Assembly: GCF_002964605.1 (NCBI RefSeq)
Contig: NZ_PQDH01000002.1
Coordinates: 477,090-541,089, forward strand
Source of the DNA: Vallitalea okinawensis
GTDB lineage: Bacteria; Bacillota; Clostridia; Lachnospirales; PQDH01
DNA length: 64,000 nt
Reading direction: 5' to 3'
Part shown: positions 23,569 through 32,658 of the stretch, in pieces
Numbering within the stretch: position 1 is the first letter of the stretch
Layout: each line of letters opens with the position of its first letter
Program-made: the position numbers and the translations under genes
The notes under the pieces: generated by a model
What the model saw: the letters and a program-made list of their open reading frames with translations, nothing else
Told to the model about the DNA's origin: nothing
Database searches by the model: none

Positions 23569-25473
23569 CTATTTATAGTATGGAAAACAGGTGACTCTTA
23601 ACTTTGTCGCAGCATAAGGAACTAATTCTATGGTTTCCTCACCTGTCTCCAACTCTACAGGTGATATCGGAACTTCCTGAGCTGAATATCGTTCCATTTT
23701 CCAAGACTCTAGCTTTTTTGCTTTAGCGTAGATTTTTACAGGGGTATTAACTTTATCATAAGGTTGATATGGCATATCATCTTCTTTTACAAGTAATTCT
23801 TCTAAACAGCATTGCTTTAGAGCATAATTCCAATCCGTTGTAGGATAAACTTCCCAATCAGCAAAAGGTTCAGTCCGACCATACTTTTTCCATTCCTCTC
23901 CAATATTTAATGAAAACAATAGCGAACCTCTCTCTAAAGCAATGGATTGATTATGCCAATTCGTGACTCTTACTTCCATTGGAAGGTGTAACACAATCTT
24001 CTCTTTCCCATCAAAAGTCTCTTCTACGATAAAATACTCTCCAGCAATGCATTGGTGTTCTCTCCCTTTATATGTAACAGTTGCGCCATGAGCCCAGTGC
24101 GGGATACGTAGTTTTAAAGGGAATACAACCGCTTTATTAGAGTTGATATTGAAAGTAATATGATCATTGAAAGGGTAATTTGTTTCTTCTGTAATTGTTA
24201 CTTCTACTCCTTGTACAAGGGTTTTCACTACGCAAGGTCCGTAGGTAATAGCGACCAGACCATGATCTTCAGTTTTCATCCACATATTCTTAACAAACTT
24301 TGGTAATCCTTGATGCATATTAGCCGTACAACATCCAAAGTAAGGTTCCAACCCAAAAGTATTGGCTTCATCATAATTATTATAAAAGATGCGCCTATGA
24401 ACAGAAGAAAGTACTTGATTCGGTTGTTGATCATATTGATGAGCAGTCATATCTTTATTCATAGTTGCTGGTATGGCATTATAGGCTAACTTTTCTAGAC
24501 GGTCTGCATAAGACACATCCGTAAAAGTTCTCACCATGGTGGCCAGAGAAAACATAAACTCTGTGACAGAACAAAACTCTGTCCCTTGAGAAGGATTCGT
24601 TCCCATTAAATGCTCATCACCCGACCACATACCATGTGCAAGCCCATGATATTTCATGATAGAATCTATTCCTCGCTGAGTAGCTCTGTAATAGTATTCA
24701 TCTCCAGTTATTTGATATATTAATGGCGCCAACTTAAAACCCATAGCTATATTAACAGTATGAGTAGTAAACTCACTCATCAACTCATACTTTTTCCAAA
24801 ATTCATCTTTAACAATGAGATCCCATGGATAATAATAGCTGGTAGGACGAACATGGGGAAAATTATAGAAGTGTTCATCCCATGGATAAGACTGTCTATA
24901 TAATATCTCAACTAGATCTAATAAATAAGATTCTTTCGTCTCCCCGTAAAGCCATAATACTACATAAATATTATCACAAGCTCTGGTTCTCCCCCATCCT
25001 TCTAATGGTCTTTTGGGTAAATGAGCTATCTGGTAACGAAAATACCCCTCCATAAAGGGAATGACTCGCTTATCCCTTGTTACCTCATAGTACTGTTTTA
25101 AGACCTTTAACATGACCATTCTTGGCCACCAGTCATTATTCTTTTCAGGTCCAAACCATCCTTCACCGGTTTGACTATTCAAAGTCCATTCAATCCATTT
25201 CTTTGTTTTATCAATGAGCTTGTCATCACCTAATAAATAGGCTAAAGGTAACATCCCATCTAAATAATAGGGTGCCCTTTCCCAAGAATGACCGTTTCCA
25301 CCAAGCCATCCGTTGTATATACCCACTGATTCCCATATCTCTTCTAAATGACCTGTCAAACCATTGGCTTGTATTTCTAACTGATTTCTTAACCATCCCT
25401 TAGGTAGAATTGCACCTAAGGGTAATTCTTTAAAAGGTGTTTCTCTATAATTTATCTCACTCATATCCTTCAT
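23569..25473 (-). CDS. GH127/GH146-type glycoside hydrolase (DUF1680), beta-L-arabinofuranosidase-like
   Basis: 634 residues of an (alpha/alpha)6-barrel plus beta-domains. The zinc-thiolate catalytic centre of GH127 is visible: E299-x-C301 in 'GTEFCSVTEF' and the C381-C382 pair in 'YFGCCTANMHQG', where the first Cys would be the nucleophile as in HypBA1. No signal peptide is present, so it acts inside the cell on imported oligosaccharides. It ends the minus-strand sugar module after the SBP, two permeases and the beta-helix protein. Substrates of this family vary (beta-L-arabinofuranosides and others), so the exact sugar is open. The start ATG at 25473 has GGATGTG upstream; a second ATG at 25464 is possible. 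Confidence 0.83.
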   Translation of the reverse strand: MKDMSEINYRETPFKELPLGAILPKGWLRNQLEIQANGLTGHLEEIWESVGIYNGWLGGNGHSWERAPYYLDGMLPLAYLLGDDKLIDKTKKWIEWTLNSQTGEGWFGPEKNNDWWPRMVMLKVLKQYYEVTRDKRVIPFMEGYFRYQIAHLPKRPLEGWGRTRACDNIYVVLWLYGETKESYLLDLVEILYRQSYPWDEHFYNFPHVRPTSYYYPWDLIVKDEFWKKYELMSEFTTHTVNIAMGFKLAPLIYQITGDEYYYRATQRGIDSIMKYHGLAHGMWSGDEHLMGTNPSQGTEFCSVTEFMFSLATMVRTFTDVSYADRLEKLAYNAIPATMNKDMTAHQYDQQPNQVLSSVHRRIFYNNYDEANTFGLEPYFGCCTANMHQGLPKFVKNMWMKTEDHGLVAITYGPCVVKTLVQGVEVTITEETNYPFNDHITFNINSNKAVVFPLKLRIPHWAHGATVTYKGREHQCIAGEYFIVEETFDGKEKIVLHLPMEVRVTNWHNQSIALERGSLLFSLNIGEEWKKYGRTEPFADWEVYPTTDWNYALKQCCLEELLVKEDDMPYQPYDKVNTPVKIYAKAKKLESWKMERYSAQEVPISPVELETGEETIELVPYAATKLRVTCFPYYK

Positions 25474-25518
25474 GATTTTTCACATCCATTACATCTATTC
25501 AATATTAATTAGTGTCGA

Positions 25519-27597
25519 TTAGTAATTGCTACTCTCTTTGCTATATAGCTTGATAGCCCCTAAATAAAACTCACAATAACTACTTATATGAGGTCCTATC
25601 TCAAAAGATAGTTTGTCTATGCTATTCATATTAAACCCTGATTCAGCTTTTTTCTTCCAAGTATCATCTCCATTAAGAGGTATGTCAAGGTACATCCAAT
25701 TATTTTTATACTCATTTACTGCTATACCATACATATTGAGGTATGCTATTTCCGGTATGTAGGAACATCTTTTCCCTTGGTCATCGGTCAATATAATAAC
25801 AGGTCTCTTACTCAATCCATCTAAATCTGCTGACTCAACAGAGTAATTTAGCAAAAAACATAGATGGCTCTTAGTTTGAAAATCTCTTAATTCATTAGCT
25901 TGAAGTTGATAAGTTAAAATATGGCATATACCTTCCATAGCTTTAACTCCAACTACCATTCCATCCATCACTTGAGTTACTTCTTGAAGCAACATTTTAG
26001 TTTCTTCTCTATCAGAATGAAGGGTCCATTGCTTAAGTACAGAGGTTCCTCCTATACTTGTTGAATCAGGTGTGACATAAATATTTAAATAGGACATATT
26101 CGCTTTCTCACCATCATCCACTGTCAGACCAACTCTATATAACCCAGACTCTTTGAAAATTTTGGATACTTTATATTCATTACTAATTGTCCCATCCCCA
26201 AAATCCCATCTTACATGCATTTCCTCATTATTAAAAACCTTAGATTTGGAGGCATCAAATGTATAGACCTTATTAGTAATAAAGCTTTCAGAATTAACAT
26301 TCAAAACACATGAAGGTCTCTCGTAGTCACCTCCTGGCAAATACTGAACATCTGATACATGCTCATCTATGTAAATATCTTGACCATCGTTATGGATAAA
26401 GTCATTCTTCACAAAAGTAACCCATTTAGCATTCTTTACATAAACGCCATGTCCTTTATAATTATCACTTGATTGATTACATTCAAATGTATTATTCTCA
26501 ATAATCCAATGATAGGATGGGTAATCTTCTTTATAACGAATGGCAAGCCCTGGTCCAGTATTATGGTGTATATGATTATTCATAACTTTAAAATGACTTC
26601 CTGAACCGTTGACTACAGCAATCCCACAATTCCCAAATTCTTCTGGTGCGTTATGAAAATTACCACCGTTGTAGGCAACTTCATTACCGATTAGAACTGT
26701 CTGGTCCGAATTACCCAACCAAAAACCGTAACTGGAGTGATTAGCCTTGTTATTAACATAAGTATTATTGTCAGACCAAGCCTCAATAGCATTGTTATTG
26801 GCAAAGCTCATATCATTTCCTTCAATCCTGTTGCCTGTTGACATCCATCCATTCAAGGACCGAATAAAAAAGCCGTCACCACCATATGTCATATTATTTT
26901 TTCTAAAGACATTATCGTTAGAACCTGACTCGACAAGTACGCAAGCTGAGTCTCTAGCATGAACTTCACCAGGTGATTTTCTTAATCCCCAACTAAAATT
27001 ATTATCTTCGATGATATTGTTACAAGCATGCCATAGTTTCAGTCCTGTATTTGAAGTATGTGAAAAATTATTCTGTCTTATCTGGTTGTTATTGGAATGC
27101 GCTAAGACCAAAGCGTCCCAGACATCTGTAGCTATATTGTCACTGATGGTACAATGATGGCAATGTAAAAGATGCATAGCTCCCCTTATAGGGTGATTCT
27201 CCCATCCCCAATCCATGTTGTGATAATTATAGGAAAAATCATTGTGCTGGATCTGCCACTGAGTGCAATCTTCTAGTTTTAACCCTTGAAGAAATCCTTT
27301 TGCATGCATATTTTTTAGGGTTACACCAGCTGTCCCTTTAGATTGTAAAGCTATACCATAATAGCCTCTACTCTCAGCATCACATTCACTATCACCATAT
27401 GTAAACTCTGTAAATAATCCTTCACTGTTTTTATTACCTTGAGGTTGCCCATTGATAAAAACCGCATCATTAGCATCGATGGTAATATTGTCTGCTTCTA
27501 CTGTTATGCCCGGCTGCATATAGAAATCATAAACGCCTGGATAAAACTGAACATCTTCTTTTATAATAAGACCTGGGTAAGGTTTGATCATCTTCAA
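25519..27597 (-). CDS. Parallel beta-helix protein with PKD and C-terminal beta-domains, no signal peptide
   Basis: About 692 residues. After a short N-terminal cap, residues about 40-430 are PbH1-type right-handed beta-helix coils with repeated 'NNIIEDNNFS', 'NRIEGNDMSFANN', 'NVMNNHIHHN'-like steps. A PKD-type domain follows (about 435-520, 'YTFDASKS...VRWDFGDGT...YRVGLTVDDG'), then about 170 residues of a beta-rich carbohydrate-binding-like end. No signal peptide or anchor is seen, although such proteins are usually secreted. A TTG at 27597 with GAGGAGAG upstream is the likely start, with ATG 27591 next. It lies between the ABC permeases and GH127, so an intracellular polysaccharide lyase, epimerase or hydrolase is plausible but not proven. 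Confidence 0.75.
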   Translation of the reverse strand: MKMIKPYPGLIIKEDVQFYPGVYDFYMQPGITVEADNITIDANDAVFINGQPQGNKNSEGLFTEFTYGDSECDAESRGYYGIALQSKGTAGVTLKNMHAKGFLQGLKLEDCTQWQIQHNDFSYNYHNMDWGWENHPIRGAMHLLHCHHCTISDNIATDVWDALVLAHSNNNQIRQNNFSHTSNTGLKLWHACNNIIEDNNFSWGLRKSPGEVHARDSACVLVESGSNDNVFRKNNMTYGGDGFFIRSLNGWMSTGNRIEGNDMSFANNNAIEAWSDNNTYVNNKANHSSYGFWLGNSDQTVLIGNEVAYNGGNFHNAPEEFGNCGIAVVNGSGSHFKVMNNHIHHNTGPGLAIRYKEDYPSYHWIIENNTFECNQSSDNYKGHGVYVKNAKWVTFVKNDFIHNDGQDIYIDEHVSDVQYLPGGDYERPSCVLNVNSESFITNKVYTFDASKSKVFNNEEMHVRWDFGDGTISNEYKVSKIFKESGLYRVGLTVDDGEKANMSYLNIYVTPDSTSIGGTSVLKQWTLHSDREETKMLLQEVTQVMDGMVVGVKAMEGICHILTYQLQANELRDFQTKSHLCFLLNYSVESADLDGLSKRPVIILTDDQGKRCSYIPEIAYLNMYGIAVNEYKNNWMYLDIPLNGDDTWKKKAESGFNMNSIDKLSFEIGPHISSYCEFYLGAIKLYSKESSNY

Positions 27598-27631
27598 TGA
27601 ACTTCTCTCCTCTCTAATCAAGTTAATCTAT

Positions 27632-28477
27632 CTAACCTTTCATTCCTGAAAGAGCTATTCCTTCAATAAAATATTTCTGAGCAAAGAAGAAAATAATGAT
27701 TACAGGTAAAATAACCATTGTAGATGCAGCCATTAGCATATCCCAAGATGCATAATAGTTATTTTTGAAAGTACTTAACCCAACTGAAAGTGTATATTGA
27801 TCTTCCTTTAAGTAAAGAATTGGTCCCAAGAAATCATTCCATGTACCTAAAAAGGTATTAATGCCCACTACGATCAAAGCTGGCTTGGATAATGGCACAA
27901 TAATTTTTTTATAGACATAGAAAGGTGTAGCTCCATCGATATAAGCTGCTTCTTCCAATGCCACGGGCATTGTTGAAAAAAATTGACGTAATAGAAATAT
28001 GCTAAAGGCACCACTACTAAGTGCCGTCCCTCCACCTAACCAAGCTGGTACCATGAGAGGCAGTCTGGAACCAACCAATCCTAAGTCACTCCATGTTACA
28101 TAAAGAGGAATCATCGTTACTGTAAAGGGTAACATCATGGTTGATAATAATATGTAGAATAAAATCTTCTTACCTGGAAAAGGTAATCTTGCAAAGGCAA
28201 AACCTGCTAAAGATGCCGTAAAGGTAACGCCAATAACAGCATTAATCACAAGAATGGATGTATTCAAGAAATACTTGGCAAAAGGTGCTGCCTTTAAAGC
28301 ATTGGTATAGTTCTCCCATGCAAAAGGCTTTGGAATCCATTCTATAGGTGATTTGAATATCTGTAATGTAGTCATCAACGAACTACGAACTAACCATACA
28401 AATGGAATAACCATGAGTATACTGGAACCAATTAATATGAAATAAAGTAATATTCTCTTTAATCTTTTAGCTTTCAT
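27632..28477 (-). CDS. CUT1 sugar ABC transporter permease (MalG type)
   Basis: 281 residues, six membrane segments, and the EAA loop that docks to the ATPase in 'EAAYIDGATPFYVYKKIIVP' with the conserved G. The C-terminus 'GIALSGMKG' is typical of MalG-like subunits. GGGAGGG precedes the ATG. No ATPase gene is nearby; CUT1 systems of clostridia commonly share one MsmX-type ATPase encoded elsewhere. Cargo is probably the oligosaccharide handled by the GH127 and beta-helix proteins downstream. Confidence 0.92.
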   Translation of the reverse strand: MKAKRLKRILLYFILIGSSILMVIPFVWLVRSSLMTTLQIFKSPIEWIPKPFAWENYTNALKAAPFAKYFLNTSILVINAVIGVTFTASLAGFAFARLPFPGKKILFYILLSTMMLPFTVTMIPLYVTWSDLGLVGSRLPLMVPAWLGGGTALSSGAFSIFLLRQFFSTMPVALEEAAYIDGATPFYVYKKIIVPLSKPALIVVGINTFLGTWNDFLGPILYLKEDQYTLSVGLSTFKNNYYASWDMLMAASTMVILPVIIIFFFAQKYFIEGIALSGMKG

Positions 28478-28491
28478 AGTTCCCTCCCATT

Positions 28492-29385
28492 TTAATCTTT
28501 ATATACCCACATTTTTGAGTTCTTAAAAGTAATCGCTGTCAATATAAGAATGATCATAAATAAGATCCATGCTAAAGCTGAAGCATATCCCATTCGTCCA
28601 AATTCAAATGCTTCTTGGTATAAGTAGTAATTAAAGAAATAGGTTGCATAGTTTGGTCCACCTTCTGTCATAACGTAAGCCTGTGAAAAGGCTTGTAAGC
28701 TCCATATAATCAACATAACTAAATTAAAGAATATAATAGGAGTCATCAGCGGAATCGTTACATACCATAATTTCTTCAAAGCACTTCCACCATCGATCTC
28801 GCAGGCTTCATATAAAGTTGGAGGTATCCCCTGTAACCCGGCTAAAAAGATAATCATGGTACCTCCAAACTCCCATGCCCGCATAAGTACTAAGGAAGGT
28901 ACAGCCGACTTGGCACTGAATATCCACATGGATGTTGGTAAATGTAAGAATTCTAAGATGGTATTAAGTACACCAAAGTTAGGATTAAACAACCACATCC
29001 AAAGCACTGCATTAGCGATTGCTGGAACAATGGTAGGGATATAAAAAATTGTTCTAAAGAAAGGTAAACCCTTTACCTTTTGATTCAATAAGATCGCAAT
29101 AAAAAAAGATAGTATAATAACAACTGGTACACTTAATAAAGCGTATTTAAAGGTGGCTATCATAGACTTCCAAAATAGTGGATCATTAGTAAGTAACTCT
29201 TTATAATTATCCAGTTTGATAAAGTTAACTGAATGTCCAATCTGCTTATCTGTAAAACTATAATAAAGGGATAATATCATTGGATAGATGGTTAATCCTA
29301 CTAGACCTATTACTGTAGGTAAAACAAATAGAAGTCCTGCATTTCGTTTACGCCTATCCAACTGGCTTAATTTACGTTTAGCCAT
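28492..29385 (-). CDS. CUT1 sugar ABC transporter permease (MalF type)
   Basis: 297 residues with six membrane segments, starting with a basic cytoplasmic tail and 'AGLLFVLPTVIGLVGLTIYP'. The EAA loop reads 'YEACEIDGGSALKKLWYVTI'. AAAGGAGG precedes the ATG. It is 14 bp from the MalG-type gene and partners it. A hairpin at 29426-29453 separates it from the binding-protein gene upstream, which would lower permease expression relative to the binding protein. Confidence 0.92.
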   Translation of the reverse strand: MAKRKLSQLDRRKRNAGLLFVLPTVIGLVGLTIYPMILSLYYSFTDKQIGHSVNFIKLDNYKELLTNDPLFWKSMIATFKYALLSVPVVIILSFFIAILLNQKVKGLPFFRTIFYIPTIVPAIANAVLWMWLFNPNFGVLNTILEFLHLPTSMWIFSAKSAVPSLVLMRAWEFGGTMIIFLAGLQGIPPTLYEACEIDGGSALKKLWYVTIPLMTPIIFFNLVMLIIWSLQAFSQAYVMTEGGPNYATYFFNYYLYQEAFEFGRMGYASALAWILFMIILILTAITFKNSKMWVYKD

Positions 29386-29425
29386 AGGAATCCTCCTTTT
29401 TTCTTATTTTAAGCAAATACAACTT

Positions 29426-29453
29426 AAAGGGTACCATAGCCATGATACCCTTT
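29426..29453 (-). terminator. Attenuator-like hairpin between binding protein and permease genes
   Basis: AAAGGGTA (29426-29433) pairs with TACCCTTT (29446-29453). No strong T run follows, so it is more likely an mRNA-stabilising or partial-termination hairpin. Confidence 0.5.
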
Positions 29454-29465
29454 ATTGTATCTTAA

Positions 29466-30884
29466 TTATCTATGCGTTCCTTGAAGTAATGGCTCCATTG
29501 CCTTTTCAGCGTTGTCTAATACTGATTGAACATTCTTCTCTGAATCATCTTTTATGTCTACAAATTCATTCCAGATATTATCAATATGCGCATTCATCTC
29601 ACGCTCAAGCTCTCCCCAATTCTTCAAACGGTAAACTGGAGCAGATATGGAATCCTCTAAAGTTAAAGTAGTGTATACATTAAGGTTCTCTAAATCATGA
29701 TACTCATCGTTTAACCATTTGTTTCTGCCCTCTTCAGTTGTATAGTAATCTTTCTGTAGGGGCATCCACAAACCATCTCTGAACATGGATACATACTCAG
29801 GATTATTATGATATTCATAGAATTCTACTATAGCTTCTAATTCTTCTTTTGTACGACCTTCTTTATTAAAGATAACCGTTGGATCACCAAGTTCTACAGT
29901 ATAAGCTTTTCCTGTTGGATCAAATGTAGGTAGTGGTGCAACACCAATATCAACTCCGGTATCACCAAAACCTGAGTGAGCCCAATAACCACTTACAGTC
30001 ATAGCAATAGTCTTTGTTTGGAACATAGTAGCAGTATTCATTCCTAATGCTTCAGAAACGTCTGCAGTAGGCGCTAACCTATCATCATATATGTACTGGC
30101 GTAACTCTTCAATAACTTCAACAACTCGTGGATCATTGATAGTTACATCTGTTCCATCTTCATTGATAAAATCAACACCATTACTTAAAATTAATGGATA
30201 ATAGTACATCCACCAAGTTGAATATTTCATAGCATATTGCTTAATATTCTCTTTATCAAAATCAGATGAATGAGCATTGTTACCATTTACATCTACTGTG
30301 AGAGTTTTGGATATATCAACAAATTCATCCCAAGTCCATGTGGTTTTGCCATCATAAATTGGCAGGTCAATACCGTTTTCTTTAAATAAATCTTTGTTAT
30401 AGTACACCATAATCGTCTCACCACCAGTATTGGTACCAAATGTCTTTCCTTCTTCCCACCAGTAGTAAGTACTACTAATTCGATTTCCAAGTGTTGGGTA
30501 TTGATCAAAGTACTGAGCGATATCAAGTACATGGCCTTCTTCTGCCCAAGAAAAAGCTAACGCCGCACTACAATAACCCACATCTGGAAGTGTACCTGCC
30601 TCCATCTGAGCTTGAATCCAAGATTCATACTCACCAGGTTTGGCAATGACTTCTACTTCAACATTAGGATGATCTGCTTCATATGCTTCCACCATAGCAT
30701 CTAATTGACCAGCTACTTCTCCTGAATCAAAATGTGCAAAAGAAAACTTAATTTTATCCTTTTCATCTACTTTAGCAACCTTTTCTTCTCCGCCCTTTGG
30801 TGAGTCGGTATCTACAGTCTCTGTTCCTGTGCAACCTACTGAAACTAATAGAATAATAGCTAATATAATTGATAACCTCTTCAT
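29466..30884 (-). CDS. Sugar ABC transporter substrate-binding lipoprotein
   Basis: 472 residues. A lipoprotein signal peptide ends in the lipobox 'VSVGC' with C18 as the lipidated residue. The mature part is a family-1 extracellular solute-binding protein with 'YEADHPNVEVEVIAKPGEYE' and 'GKTTWTWDEFVDISKTL'. GGGGAGGA precedes the ATG. It is the first gene of the minus-strand module (binding protein, two permeases, beta-helix protein, GH127) and lies divergent from an AraC-family gene that likely controls it. Confidence 0.9.
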   Translation of the reverse strand: MKRLSIILAIILLVSVGCTGTETVDTDSPKGGEEKVAKVDEKDKIKFSFAHFDSGEVAGQLDAMVEAYEADHPNVEVEVIAKPGEYESWIQAQMEAGTLPDVGYCSAALAFSWAEEGHVLDIAQYFDQYPTLGNRISSTYYWWEEGKTFGTNTGGETIMVYYNKDLFKENGIDLPIYDGKTTWTWDEFVDISKTLTVDVNGNNAHSSDFDKENIKQYAMKYSTWWMYYYPLILSNGVDFINEDGTDVTINDPRVVEVIEELRQYIYDDRLAPTADVSEALGMNTATMFQTKTIAMTVSGYWAHSGFGDTGVDIGVAPLPTFDPTGKAYTVELGDPTVIFNKEGRTKEELEAIVEFYEYHNNPEYVSMFRDGLWMPLQKDYYTTEEGRNKWLNDEYHDLENLNVYTTLTLEDSISAPVYRLKNWGELEREMNAHIDNIWNEFVDIKDDSEKNVQSVLDNAEKAMEPLLQGTHR

Positions 30885-31138
30885 ATTTCCTCCCCTCGCT
30901 TGTCATTTAGACAAACCTCTCCTTCATAATTAATAAAGCTCAGCATGTCTAGTACTATAACAAAAGAAATATAATGAAAATAACTTGAATATTCTGCCAA
31001 CTAATACTATAATATGGCTATAGGTTCTTTTATTAAGTACTATATTGCTTTATTAACTAGATAATATCATGTTTGAATTTTCTTAACAATGGATAAAAAA
31101 AACTAAAAGTATAACAAATCAAACTTATTGGAGGTTAT
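30885..31138. promoter_or_regulatory. Divergent control region, sugar module / AraC gene
   Basis: 254 bp. TACTATA occurs three times in the same orientation (30953, 31005 and 31038), which could be regulator half-sites or -10-like sequences. No promoter could be placed with confidence. Confidence 0.3.
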
Positions 31139-32029
31139 ATGGAACTGATTAATTTTGCATGTCCACCGCTTCCTCATTTTGTGGTAGCTGGAAGTGCTAA
31201 CTATGGCGAAAAGAATGTCCACCCCACACGCAAAAATGTTGGTGTCTTTGACTTGATTTTTGTAGTAAGTGGTAGACTGTATATAGCAGAGGAAGACACA
31301 AAATATATTTTAGAAGAAAATCAATTCATTATTTTGTCCCCAGATACACGGCATATCGGCTATAAACATTCACCAACCTCAACTAAATTCCACTGGCTTC
31401 ACTTCCAGTCTCATGGTGAATACATAGAATCTGATAAAGAAGTTATGATACAACCTTTAGAATTAGCTATACATGTAAACTCTTTTAGACCAGAAAGTCC
31501 TTTTAATATTGCCATACCCAAAACTGGTGAATTAGTGCCACTTGTAGCAAAAGAAATTGAAAGCTATCTAAAAAGCTTGGCTACCATCCATGTTGATTTA
31601 GAGAATGAACGAATTTCTATTCAGGAGCTTGATATATCAACCATGCGACAGCAAACCATTTTTATGAACATATTAGATACTCTCTCTTACTCTACACAAG
31701 ATTGCCAACCAGACATACCGACTTTAGTAACGAACTATATTAAATCAAACTTCTCAAAGGCTTTTACACTGAAGGATATGGCCAAGGAGTTAAACTTTCA
31801 TCCCAACTATATCACAAGAGTAATGAAGCAAAAGATGTCCATTACTCCCATGGAATTCCTGATGACTTATCGCATCAATTACTCAAAGTACCTCATGTCT
31901 CATGGTAACTTTCCCATAAAAAAAATAGCGAAGGATTCTGGTTTTCAATCCCCCGCTTATTTCTCTAAGATTTTTAAGGCTAGAACAGGTATGCTTCCGT
32001 CTGAATACTACGCAAAAATTCACCAATAG
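31139..32029 (+). CDS. AraC-family regulator of the GH127 sugar module
   Basis: 296 residues: an N-terminal cupin-like sensor (about 20-110, 'GVFDLIFVVSGRLYIAEEDT' and 'FIILSPDTRHIGYKHS') and a C-terminal AraC domain (about 195-296) with 'FTLKDMAKELNFHPNYITRV' and 'PIKKIAKDSGFQSPAYFSKI'. TTGGAGG precedes the ATG. It is divergent from the binding-protein gene, the classic arrangement for an activator responding to an imported sugar. Confidence 0.9.
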   Translation: MELINFACPPLPHFVVAGSANYGEKNVHPTRKNVGVFDLIFVVSGRLYIAEEDTKYILEENQFIILSPDTRHIGYKHSPTSTKFHWLHFQSHGEYIESDKEVMIQPLELAIHVNSFRPESPFNIAIPKTGELVPLVAKEIESYLKSLATIHVDLENERISIQELDISTMRQQTIFMNILDTLSYSTQDCQPDIPTLVTNYIKSNFSKAFTLKDMAKELNFHPNYITRVMKQKMSITPMEFLMTYRINYSKYLMSHGNFPIKKIAKDSGFQSPAYFSKIFKARTGMLPSEYYAKIHQ

Positions 32030-32076
32030 CTTATTGAGTAATTTAGTTAGCCTTCTGCTAGAAAATATTAAAAAAC

Positions 32077-32106
32077 GAGAAGTTGATTACCTTCTCGCTA
32101 GTTTTT
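32077..32106. terminator. Bidirectional terminator, araC / marR
   Basis: GAGAAG (32077-32082) pairs with CTTCTC (32091-32096), with an A tract before and a T tract after. The genes converge. Confidence 0.7.
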
Positions 32107-32111
32107 AAAGT

Positions 32112-32546
32112 CTATTCTATTTTGACAAGTATCTCATAAACTGTTTGTAAGTCTTCCTCTGATAGATTTAGAGAAAGCTTTAATATTTCTTGATCAGCAG
32201 TTTTATGAAGTTCACGGCCTGAGTCTGTAATTGTTATATAAACAACCCGTTGGTCTTCTTTACTTCTTTCTTTAATAATGTGTCCATTTTCCATTAACTT
32301 ATTTAATGACCTAGACACATTTGGACTTTCATCAATCATAAACTGTTTTATTTGGTTAACAGTTAATTGACCAGTTGGCACTTGTGAGAGTATATGAAGT
32401 ATATTCAGTTGTGTATAGGATAAATTCATTGGCCGTAGGCAACGATCTACTCTAACATTTTGTTCCTGTGCAATGCATTGGAGTAGCCCCATCACTTTAT
32501 GTTCTAGTTTCATATCTGAATGTATAATTAATTCCTTTTTCGCCAT
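32112..32546 (-). CDS. MarR-family transcriptional regulator
   Basis: About 144 residues of a winged-helix MarR protein: 'LSYTQLNILHILSQVPTGQL', recognition helix 'DESPNVSRSLNKLMENG' and wing 'ERSKEDQRVVYITIT'. A single Cys (in 'VDRCLRP') lies in the N-terminal helix region. It is the last gene of the minus-strand redox operon and probably its regulator. ATG at 32546 fits the family start; the ribosome site is weak and a TTG at 32567 is the alternative. Confidence 0.85.
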   Translation of the reverse strand: MAKKELIIHSDMKLEHKVMGLLQCIAQEQNVRVDRCLRPMNLSYTQLNILHILSQVPTGQLTVNQIKQFMIDESPNVSRSLNKLMENGHIIKERSKEDQRVVYITITDSGRELHKTADQEILKLSLNLSEEDLQTVYEILVKIE

Positions 32547-32658
32547 AGTCAACCACACTTTCTTCAAGTCTCAGCAATTTAAATTCGTTATTTTATACTA
32601 ATGTTACAGTATTTCGAAAGTGATGTCAAATATGCTAAAAGAATGCTTTTCTCTATCA

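Noticed and set aside
24900..27600. Repetitive stretch resembling tandem DNA repeats
   Set aside because: Periodicity is at the protein level, from beta-helix coils, and the codons vary; it is not a DNA repeat.
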